From contig JAQMWT010000421.1 in assembly GCA_029834535.1 (NCBI GenBank), positions 62,001 to 126,000 on the forward strand: a stretch of 64,000 nucleotides of DNA. The letters run 5' to 3'. Below the pieces are notes generated by a model. The model was not told the origin of the DNA, did not search any database, and saw only the letters and a program-made list of their open reading frames with translations. Of this stretch, positions 17,607 through 25,475 are shown in pieces (the first letter of the stretch is position 1; the number at the start of each line of letters is the position of its first letter). Both the position numbers and the translations under genes were made by a program. This DNA comes from Chrysophaeum taylorii (Eukaryota > Sar > Pelagophyceae > Pelagomonadales > Pelagomonadaceae).

Positions 17607-18944
17607 TTACTTCGGGGCGCGAGCGTAGGAGCGACGATAGGCCGCGTCGATACCGGCGAGATAGAAAACGCCAGGGGCGAGGGGCAAGGTGCCCTTGGGT
17701 TCGAAGGGAGCCTTGCCGTAGGCGGCCTCGCGGAGGTCGCAGGCGAGGTGGAAGTCGTCCGGGGACGCGGCGAGGCGCGCGTCGAGCCTCGCAGAAACGG
17801 CAGTCGTTTCGGCGATCTTGGCGAGCGTGAAGCGCGCACCCTCGCGGAACGTCAGGGAGTACATGGTGGCCATCGACCCCGAGCCGTAGGAAAAGAGGAG
17901 GACGCGCTTGCCGAGGAGCTCGCGGGGCCCGGCGGCGATTAGAGATACGAGACCATAAAAGACGCTCGCCGTGTACGCGTTGCCAACGTTCTTCGGGAGG
18001 AGCGTCGTGGGCGCGACCTTGGCCTCGTAGGGCGCGGCCTTGCGGAGCGCCGCGTCGAGCGCCTTGTCCGAGAGCGACGCGTCGTACTCGGGCGACGCCC
18101 ACAAGGGCGACGACGACAGGTCGCGGCGCCACCGGTCGGACACGACGGGCGAATCAGATTCGAGCGCGTCGGCGAGCACGAGCCGCGCGAGACCCTTCTG
18201 GACGAGCTTGTTATAGGGCGCGTGAAAACAGTAGTAATCAAAGGTCTCGAGCGAACACCCTGCCTTGCGGTTCAGAAGACCCCAACATCGGTCGACCGAC
18301 GACAAATAACACGCCTGCGATAGCTTTCCGTCGACGGTCGCGTACTCCGAATCGCCGCGCGGCTTGTAAAAGTCCCAGACGTCCATGCCGCACGTGGCGC
18401 GCTTGGGATCCAGCACGATCGGCGCGTCGGGCCCCACCAACATCGCGACCGCCCCGCACCCGCCGCTCGGACGCGCCGGCCCCGCCTCGTATACGGCGAC
18501 GTCGCCGCACACGACGACCGCCAACCGGCCGTCCCAGGCCGACGACTCGACCCACGCCACAGAGTTCAAAAACGCGGCGGTGCCTCCGTAGCACGCATTC
18601 ACCGACGTCACGCCCTCCGCGTCGCTCTCCTCGCCTAACAACCGCAGCAAGCTCGTTTTTATCGACTTGCTCTTATCGACCAGGCTCTCGGTCCCAACTT
18701 CCAGCCGACCGATCTCCTTCGCCTCGATCCCATAGTTCTCCAGCAGCCGCGCACACGCCGTCAACAGCACGGACCCGATGTCCTCGCGATCGTCCACGAA
18801 TGCCATGCGCTCCTGGCCCAGTCCGGTCACGTACTTCCCGACGCACCCGTCCCGAATCTCGAGCTCGCGCTGCTCGACAAAGCTCATCGGCGAGTACCAC
18901 TCAATCGCGAGGATACCCACGTTCTTCGGACGCCGACCGTCCAT
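17607..18944 (-). CDS. Hydroxymethylglutaryl-CoA synthase
   Basis: 445 aa from ATG 18944; the frame starts two codons earlier at a GTG. Catalytic elements are visible: NACYGGTAA with the acyl-accepting Cys, FHAPYNKLVQK with the His, a VGTESLVDKSKS segment near the catalytic Glu, and the glycine-rich SYGSGSMATMY near the C-terminus. The enzyme condenses acetyl-CoA with acetoacetyl-CoA to HMG-CoA, the committed step to HMG-CoA reductase in the mevalonate route to sterols and isoprenoids. No targeting peptide is evident, so it is probably cytosolic. It is convergent with the PDZ-SNARE gene; the 184-bp spacer holds GAT/GAC microsatellites. Confidence 0.95.
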   Translation of the reverse strand: MDGRRPKNVGILAIEWYSPMSFVEQRELEIRDGCVGKYVTGLGQERMAFVDDREDIGSVLLTACARLLENYGIEAKEIGRLEVGTESLVDKSKSIKTSLLRLLGEESDAEGVTSVNACYGGTAAFLNSVAWVESSAWDGRLAVVVCGDVAVYEAGPARPSGGCGAVAMLVGPDAPIVLDPKRATCGMDVWDFYKPRGDSEYATVDGKLSQACYLSSVDRCWGLLNRKAGCSLETFDYYCFHAPYNKLVQKGLARLVLADALESDSPVVSDRWRRDLSSSPLWASPEYDASLSDKALDAALRKAAPYEAKVAPTTLLPKNVGNAYTASVFYGLVSLIAAGPRELLGKRVLLFSYGSGSMATMYSLTFREGARFTLAKIAETTAVSARLDARLAASPDDFHLACDLREAAYGKAPFEPKGTLPLAPGVFYLAGIDAAYRRSYARAPK

Positions 18945-19003
18945 CGCCACACAACTAATTAATTAATTTATAATTTAAATAAATGAATAAATAAATAAAT
19001 GAA

Positions 19004-19036
<33 letters not shown>

Positions 19037-19577
19037 AATTGGAGGATCACTGTCTGGCTCTCGCGCCTACCTGATCCTTACTCTCGCTCCTACCTGATCC
19101 TTACCCTAAATCGAGGGACAGACAAACAGACAGACAAACAGACAAACATCTGTCGATTAGTAGTTAGGATAAACTCTCGGAGGGTTACTGTACGAAGAAC
19201 GACGACGACGACATATTGTTGTATCCGGCGGGGGTGGTTTTGGTCAAAGAAACGAGGCGACCACGAACCAACCCCCCCACAACACCGCGGATCGACTACA
19301 CAGAAGGATGGATAATAATGCCCTCCTGGGGGGGGGCGCGCAGAGAAGAGAAAATCCAGCAGATGGGTGGGTACACGGGGCACATGCAATTGAATTTGGG
19401 CGCGCGCATTGAGGAGCGTTGCGGCACTCGTCGGATGATGGTCACCACCGCACGCAGGAGGAACAACCAGAGAAAATACAAACGCTCAAGACGATCCGAG
19501 AGAAGACCGGATAATGATGATGATACCGTTCAAATCCGGGCGTTTTCCGCGAGGCTTGGACTTGCGTGGGTCTGTCT
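18945..19577. other. Intergenic region with TAAA-rich repeat and decayed retroelement tail
   Basis: 18955-19038 is almost entirely (AAAT/AATG)n. 19051-19110 has a tandem duplication of a CTCGC(G/T)CCTACCTGATCCTTAC unit. 19113-19170 carries GACAGACAAACAGACAG..., then CATCTGTCGATTAGTAGTTAGG, which matches the tail at 22621-22661. No gene seen. Confidence 0.6.
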
Positions 19578-20277
19578 CTACTTGCGAAGCCGAAGCAAGA
19601 GCGACCGGTTGGCCTTGATCTTCTTCTGGAGCTGGATGAGCCCGTAGAGGAGAGCCTCCGCCGTCGGAGGACATCCCGGGACATAGATGTCGACGGGGAC
19701 GATGCGGTCGACACCGCGCACGACGGCATACGAGTAGTGGTAGTAACCACCGCCGTTAGCGCAGCTGCCCATGGAGAGAACCCACCGCGGCTCGGGCATC
19801 TGGTCGTAGACCTTGCGGAGCGCCGGCGCCATCTTGTTGGTGAGAGTACCGGCGACGATCATGACGTCCGACTGGCGCGGCGAGGCGCGGAAGACCATGC
19901 CAAACCTTTCGCAAAAACTTATCGCGACCAGCTCGCCGAGCTCACCTCTCCATGTCGTATCGCGACGCCGCCGAGTGCATCATCTCGACCGCGCAGCACG
20001 CGAGCCCAAAGGTCATCGGCCACAACGAGCCACGGCGAGCCCTGAATGCGGCTCAGCGCAGCATCAAACAAACCAACCAGTTCACGAGTTCGTCGACCTT
20101 GGTCACCATGTACTCGACGCCTTCGTTACCCTTCGACAGCATATTGTCCACCTTGGTCGCAGCAACTGGCGTCGAGCTGCTACTCGAAGACAACATTGCG
20201 CGCCGCGAACCGAGGGGCACGACCCGAGCGATGCTCGGGTGCGAACATACTGCACCTGCGAGTGGAACATTGACCAT
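19578..20277 (-). CDS. NDUFS7: NADH:ubiquinone oxidoreductase subunit NDUFS7 (PSST/NuoB), three or more exons
   Basis: Exons recoverable by homology are 19578-19905, 19946-20041 and one ending at 20078. Introns are 40 nt (19906-19945) and 36 nt (20042-20077). Joined, they read [50 protein letters not shown] and on to GSCANGGG and [10 protein letters not shown]. The cysteines in LACC, GSC and PGC are the four ligands of the N2 4Fe-4S cluster, the last cluster before ubiquinone. The 5' end is uncertain: in-frame ATGs are at 20277 and 20196, and a presequence-like MALRFLSRMPRVRQLL in another frame (near 20402) could be a spliced first exon. Nuclear-encoded, mitochondrial inner membrane. Confidence 0.92.
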
Positions 20278-20652
20278 CCAAAGACAAACAAAACAAGGCC
20301 ACACGCGCCCCAAGACACGACAACGCAGAGAGGAGGAGATCGTCTCGAAAACATGACAAGAGTTGTCGGACGCGGGGCATACGGCTGAGAAAACGTAAAG
20401 CCATCGACGCTTGCGTCGCTTGTGTCAGAGGCCTCCCAGTGTCGATACTAGCCCCCACTTCTCTCTCTGCAAGTAGGCCTCTACCTTTGAGTTTTATCCC
20501 TAACCCTTGGCCGTTTAACCTTTGGGTTTACTTTCGAATTACTCCCGGCCGGGAGGTAGACCTCCTTATACGGGCCGGCGCGGCAGGGCTTTGGTTGAAA
20601 GTTTATTTGTATTTATGAAAGTTAGAAAGTGTAGTGAACTTACGAAGCATGT

Positions 20653-21410
20653 GACAGATACTGATACCACCACGCTCGACAACAAGGAGCAACTCTACGA
20701 CATCAAAACCCTCGCTTGGGGTTCGTTGTACACCGCCCACGCCCTCCATCCCTCCCACCCGTCGCCTGTCGATCGGCGCGCAGCGCAAGTCCACTCCGAA
20801 TACCTCGCTCACGCCCGCGGCATCGACGCCATCATCCCCCAGCCGGGTACAGCACCACCGCCTGGCTTCTTGGGCCCTGTCGAACAGCGGCTACGTAGCT
20901 ACGGCACCGTCGCCGGCCTCGTCTTTGGTGCCTTCGGTGAGGCCAGCGCGGCGTGCCACGCTCTCGCCCAAACATGCGCAGAGCGCATCGCTGCGCGAAC
21001 CTGGGTGACAAGCGGCTGCGCCAACTTCACAGAGGCAAAGGCGGCCCAAACTCGCCGCATCTACCGTGAGTGGGGGATCGCCAACGCATTAGGCCGGGCT
21101 CGCTGTGCCCTCACCGCCCTCACCCATGTCGCCGCCTCGGGGAACCCCGCCCAGGCCGCCCGATCCCAGCAGGACGTCACCCTTCGTCGCACATACGTCC
21201 GGCGGCAGCATGCGTACGACCTACGGGCGGGGCCCGTCCTCTCTTCGCCTGCCCCACGCCTCGGCGATGACCCCGACTAGGTCCCGCGTACTTATCTCCG
21301 CCCGTCAAGCACATCCTTCATACCCCACAAACCCACCCACATCCTTCATGCTCCCAACACACACCCCCCCCTCTTAGCAGTCGACATTTAAAGACAGATA
21401 CTGATACCAC
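20653..21410 (+). mobile_element. 5'-truncated LINE-like retroelement copy with 18-bp flanking direct repeat
   Basis: The 18-mer GACAGATACTGATACCAC occurs at 20653-20670 and again at 21393-21410. Between them is 722 bp containing the end of an open frame (stop at 21278-21280) and a 3' UTR ending TTAGCAGTCGACATTTAAA. The encoded stretch (GPVEQRLRSYG..GLVFGAFGEAS) resembles the region downstream of reverse transcriptase in algal retroelement proteins, from memory of that family. Flanking duplication plus 5' truncation is typical of target-primed reverse transcription. A second, inverted copy of the 3' part is at 24913-25110. Confidence 0.7.
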
Positions 21411-21440
21411 GGGTCAGCTACAACAGAACATCACCGGGGG

Positions 21441-22302
21441 TTAGAAAGGGGGGGGGCGCGAGCGGGATTCGAAGCAAGGAAGGGTATGAGCGAGATCAAA
21501 GCATCTTCGTCTTTTGCAATTAGTTTGGCGTTGCGTAAATCTCTGAGATTTATTTTGCGACAAATAGGCGCTTTCCTCGTCGTCCAGGTCGCGAAATCTT
21601 GTCGCGTCTTCCGTCACGTACTCGAGGGATTCGTCCATACGTTCACCAAGAAGACGACGCATGCGCGCACGCTGCGCTTCGCGCTCGCGGTAAAACGCCA
21701 AGATTGCGGACTCGGTACCAGCATCAGCTTGTTTCTTTGTAGCATCGCGCGCTCGCTCGTGACTTCGACGGTTGGCCTCGCGTTCCCGCTCACATTGCAA
21801 CATCGCAGCCTCGTATCCAGTTCGTTTAGCTTCGCTGCGACTCTCGCACCTTGCGACGTGGCGCAGACGATCAACCTAGCGTTCGTCCTCGAGCGCGCGC
21901 ATCGCGTCCACGTCGCCGGCGTGCGCTTCTTCTAGACGATCATCACTCCGCTGTGCAATTGCAATACGCTCGGCCTCGCGTTGACGCTCAAGCAGCATCG
22001 CCGCATCCTCGTCGCCGGAGGCAACAGCTTCACGACGAGCGGCCCGCAAGCGCCCCATCTTCTCGCGACGGACCGCATGTTCGCGCTCGAGAAAGCTATC
22101 GTCTCAAACACGCGACAAGCGCTTCCACGCATGCACAGCGCGCTTGTACACTATATCTTCGCCATTCCACTCCTGGGCGAGGACACTCGAGTACCAGTTC
22201 CTTTTCAAAGGCTGTTAACAGCGCTTCTTTCGTTTTCCCGCATAAATCCGGCGGCGGGAATCTCTCCACGGAATGCACGAAATCCGGCGTTCCCCGTACC
22301 AT
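21441..22302 (-). pseudogene. Broken coiled-coil protein gene (two in-frame stops, one frame change)
   Basis: From ATG 22302 (MVRGTPDFVHSVERFPPPD) the reading passes to another frame near 22190-22200, then runs as a continuous Arg/Glu-rich coiled coil to about 21470. It is interrupted by TGA at 22104-22106 and TAG at 21876-21878. Both stops lie in one frame with coherent protein on each side (KRLSRV-stop-DDSFLEREHAVRREK; RALEDER-stop-VDRLRHVARCESRSE). Both are single C-to-T changes from CGA or CAG. A 22-nt GT-AG segment at the frame change is too short to trust as an intron. The family is unknown; the composition recalls trichoplein-like flagellar proteins, but this is weak. Confidence 0.55.
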
Positions 22303-22361
22303 GATCAACAAGGTGATCGACGGTTCATAGATTTTGTCGCCGCGAGTAAAAACGGAAACGT

Positions 22362-22498
22362 CCGAAGCAGTCTTGCGTCCTATAGGTAATTTCTCTTTTC
22401 TAGCAAGCAACGAGAAAATACGGAAAAAAAAACACCCGAAGCAGTCTTGCGTCCTATAGGTCATTTCTCTTTCTAGCAAGTAAAAAGAAAACACGGAA
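22362..22498. repeat. Tandem duplication of about 63 bp
   Basis: CCGAAGCAGTCTTGCGTCC and the following bases to CGGA recur, first at about 22362-22424 and again at about 22436-22498. There are a few substitutions and a short A-rich spacer. It lies upstream of the broken coiled-coil gene. Confidence 0.85.
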
Positions 22499-22544
22499 GA
22501 CTGACAGGACAGACAGACAGACCGACCGACCGACCGACCGACCG

Positions 22545-22672
22545 ACCCCCCCTCTTAGCAGTCGACCTTTACAGACAAACAGTCACCACGCACGCCCCCC
22601 TTCTTAGCAGTCGGCCTTTAAAGACAGACAGACAGACAGACATCTGCCAATTAGTAGTAAGGACAGGATAAG
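22545..22672 (+). mobile_element. Two nested LINE-like 3' ends with (GACA)n tail
   Basis: The element's terminal motif CTTAGCAGTCG(A/G)CCTTTA occurs at about 22553-22570 and again at about 22603-22620. The second continues into AAGACAGACAGACAGACAGACA and then TCTGCCAATTAGTAGTAAGG. A (GACA/GACC)n run precedes the first (22504-22546). The same 3' motif is found at 21373-21392, 24957-24975 (reverse) and 61714-61731 (reverse). Confidence 0.6.
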
Positions 22673-22771
22673 GACTACAAGCATATTCGACCATAAAACA
22701 TAACAACATAGTGCACGGTTTTGTAAGGGTTTAGTGTCAAGTTCGTTGTTCGGCCATGCAGGAGGGCCTAA

Positions 22772-22907
22772 GACGCGTCGATCCGCATCCCGGCCTAAGC
22801 TGGATTCGACGATAGCACACATCTAGTCTAGGAGTAAAAACCACTTTTGTCTGTAGAATCTGCTCAGCGTCGCCACTACCTTAGGCCAGGATGCCGATCG
22901 ACGCGTC
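22772..22907. repeat. Inverted repeat, 28-nt arms with two mismatches
   Basis: 22772-22799 and 22880-22907 are reverse complements except at two positions, separated by 80 bp. No open frame lies between the arms. It could be a fold-back element or a remnant of a transposon end. Confidence 0.65.
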
Positions 22908-23186
22908 CTCGACCTCCCTTTGACATCCAATATCAATTTTTTACCAAAAACCCTCCCAAATTCCTGCACGAGTCGTGTCAGTGTGAGCTAGCTGGTGAGC
23001 ACGCAGCGCGTTGGGTGGTAAGGAGTAAAATTAAAGGGTTAAGGATTATATTTAAGTGGTAAGGGAGAAAATAGAAGGGTTAGGGAGTAAATTCAGAGGT
23101 TAGAGTTTGCGGTGTCTCTTGATTTTCGCACGGCGCTGGTAGCGCCTCGCTGAGGACCGACGAGCGCGACAACATGTCGGCAGCGC

Positions 23187-24104
23187 ATGTACTGGAAATG
23201 CTGCTGGACACTCCTGCAACTGTTGATGGCCTCCACGGACGAAACGCGCTTCACACCAACTCGGCCCCACTGGTTTTACAACTCAGGTGACAAGCATAGA
23301 CAAGCTTCTTCAAGTAGCGACCAACGTGACAGATCCCGACGTTTACGACGAAGACGACGACGACGGCGACAACGATGTCGACCTCACGATCGATCCGACA
23401 ATCAAGCCCCCTTAGTCAAGTGGTTCCAGTCTGCGGCTCTCTAGACACTCAAGGTTGGCAAGCAGCACCAAGGCTTCTGGGACTCGGACAATTTTCTCCT
23501 TCAGGTCGAGGACGTCCTCGATGTCATGGAGATTTGGTGCCTTCGTCACCATTCCTAGTTGAGGTCGACCACTCGTTGGGACACGTATCAATCGCTCGGT
23601 GGCCAGCTCGACAAGTGCGGCGACATCGTTCCGGGGACCTCAACCAAGGAGATCCTCGGCAATTGCCCGAACTTCAAGAACGAACCCAACCTCCTCCAGC
23701 AGCTCGTTCTTGACCGTTGCCGCATCCTACTCTCGTCGCCGAAATCCACCCAGAGCTCACCGGCGATGGCGTTGAGGATGGCTGGGGCCAGTCAAAGCGG
23801 CACTACCGCCAACATAACACTAGAAAAGAATGTGAGATGGCGTGCCGACAACGTGAGCGCGTCTTCGACAGCATTGGCCCCAAAAACCGTCCGCCTCTCC
23901 GGCTCGTGCCGTTCTCTCGCGTCTCCCGCGAGTAAAAACTCGTCTACCGCTGCGAGGACGGGGGCACCGCGGAGTTCGAACACGCCAAAATCGAGCGACA
24001 AAGAGAGGCTGCGCGTCTCAAGCGCAAACACTCCTTCCATCGCGCGATCGACGCGTCAGTTCTATCCGCGTTTACTCTGGAGGAGGATAACGTCGCTGAC
24101 TAGC
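23187..24104 (+). pseudogene. Decayed DDE-type transposase
   Basis: No single frame is open, but fragments in successive frames read like one protein. These are a Glu/Asp-rich stretch (VTDPDVYDEDDDDG) at about 23328-23400, LVEVDHSLGH at about 23557-23586, LGNCPNFKNEPN at about 23655-23690, PELTGDGVEDGWGQSKRHYR at about 23751-23810 and an RxxAxxxKRKHSFHRAIDASV tail ending at TAG 24102-24104. The DHSxGH and ELxGxGxExxWG motifs resemble an uncharacterised DDE transposase family that I associate with algal genomes (from memory). At least two frameshifts and several stops are needed, so it is inactive. Confidence 0.5.
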
Positions 24105-24402
24105 TATGCGCATGGCTCTGATGATGAACTCGGCACACGAAAAGCGTGGCGAGGGTACTAGGAACAGTCCCCTCGCGTATCGGGGCCGCTCTGCGGTCCG
24201 ACTTGAGTCGCTTCCGACCGCTAGGGGCACGTAGGGCGCCGAAATTGGACTCGTAAAGCGGACGCCAACTTCAGGCATAGTGTATATAAGTCATACGGGC
24301 TCGCCCGGAGTCACTTGTACCTTCACGGATAGCCCAAGAGGACCTCCTCGGAGGCCCGAACGAAACTCCGGTCCAAATCGACCGATTTCCCCCTCAAAAA
24401 AA

Positions 24403-24837
24403 TCACAGACTCAAACGTTTTTGGTCGAATATGCTTGTAGTACTTCGAAAGTACACAGACAAGAAGAGGAAAGAGCGTTGGGAATTCACTTCATCAAGTG
24501 AACGTGCGAAAACGGAGAGGAATTCGTCGCAGCACTGGTCAGGGCCCGCACCAGCCTTCGGCCGGAGCGTGCGGTAAGTTTCGCGCAGTGCGACCGAGAG
24601 TGTGGCGACCCATTGCGGGTGGTAGGGGGGAGTGCGAAGGTCCTCCTTGCGGGCATGATGCTTGGAGACGAGCTGGCGCATGACGTCTGGGTGGCATGGG
24701 TCGGCGATGCCCAAGCTGGTGAGAATACGGCATGCCCGAGAGAGGTCGACACATTCAGCGAGTCGCAATGCACGAAGTTCGTCCGCGTCATCGTCACGGG
24801 CCGCCCGTGAGCGTACATGGGAGCGCACGCGAGTCAC
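24403..24837 (-). pseudogene. Fragment of a LINE-like ORF upstream of reverse transcriptase
   Basis: A 144-aa frame with LSRACRILTSLGIADPC and LRPKAGAGPDQCCDEFL. These resemble the segment just before the reverse-transcriptase domain in algal retroelement proteins (LSRAxRxLTSxGLAD...AxGPDGW). Similarity ends near 24480, where unrelated residues and a stop follow, and no catalytic YxDD is present. It is probably a truncated copy of the same family as 20653-21410, in the opposite orientation. Confidence 0.5.
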
Positions 24838-24912
24838 GTCGTGGAGGAAACCGCCAACGAGTAGTAGTAAGGGTTAGTCCTCTGGGTTGTGCTCACGCTC
24901 ATCTTCTTTTTC

Positions 24913-25110
24913 AGAATCTTTACTACTAATCGGCAAATTTTAGTCAGTTTGTTTGTCTTTAAAGGTCGACTGCTAAGATTGGGGTGTGTGTGTGGCGCAT
25001 GAAGGATGTGGGTGGTTTTGTGGGGTTGAAAGGATGTGCCTGACGGGCGGAGATAAGTATGCGGGACCTAGTCGGGGTCATCGCCGAGTCGTGGGGCAGG
25101 CGAAGAGAGG
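24913..25110 (-). mobile_element. Inverted, truncated 3' end of the LINE-like element
   Basis: The reverse complement of 24955-25110 matches 21240-21393 almost throughout: the end of the ORF (GGCGATGACCCCGACTAGGT), the AGATAAGTACGCGGGACC region, the GATGTGGGTGGGTTTGTGGGG region and TTAGCAGTCGACCTTTAAAGACA. It then continues into a GACAAACAAACTGACTAAAA tail and GCCGATTAGTAGTA. Identity is lost above about 25110, so only roughly the last 200 bp of the element are present. Confidence 0.65.
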
Positions 25111-25195
25111 TCTGTTTGTTTGTCCCCCACACGTGCTGCGCAATACCGATAAGCCCCCTCCCGGCGTCTACACGCGCACTGTACGTGAACTTGCT

Positions 25196-25475
25196 GGGAC
25201 CAGGTGAACTTACTGGAACCAGGTGAACTTACCGGGGTTAGAGATTGGGACTAGGTGAACTTACTGGGACCAGGTGAACTTACTGAGACCAGGTGAACTT
25301 ACTGGGGTTGTTAGAGTAAATTCAAAGGTCAGCGGCGGGTGCGGATCAAAGCAGCTTAGATTGGCGGGGGTGAGAGCGACGAGCTCAAAGGAGAGTGGGG
25401 TGAGTGGATGCGAGCACGAGTGGGTTTACGCCGAATTTACTGGGGTTGGAGATTGGGACTAGGTGAACTTACTGG
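25196..25475. repeat. Minisatellite: about 19-bp GGTGAACTTACTGGGACCA units
   Basis: GGTGAACTTACTGG(G/A)(A/G)CCA recurs about six times in 25196-25310, and once more at about 25452-25475 after a GGGGTTGGAGATTGGGACTA linker also present at 25236-25252. The interval 25326-25410 matches 63465-63535 in reverse complement, so this is part of a dispersed repeat. Confidence 0.75.

Noticed and set aside
22181-22202. 22-nt GT-AG intron in the coiled-coil gene
   Set aside because: Shorter than any intron supported here, and the gene also has two stops; a frameshift in a pseudogene is simpler.
25196-25475. CRISPR-like array
   Set aside because: Units are contiguous or separated by repeated linkers, not by unique spacers, and the setting is eukaryotic; treated as a minisatellite.
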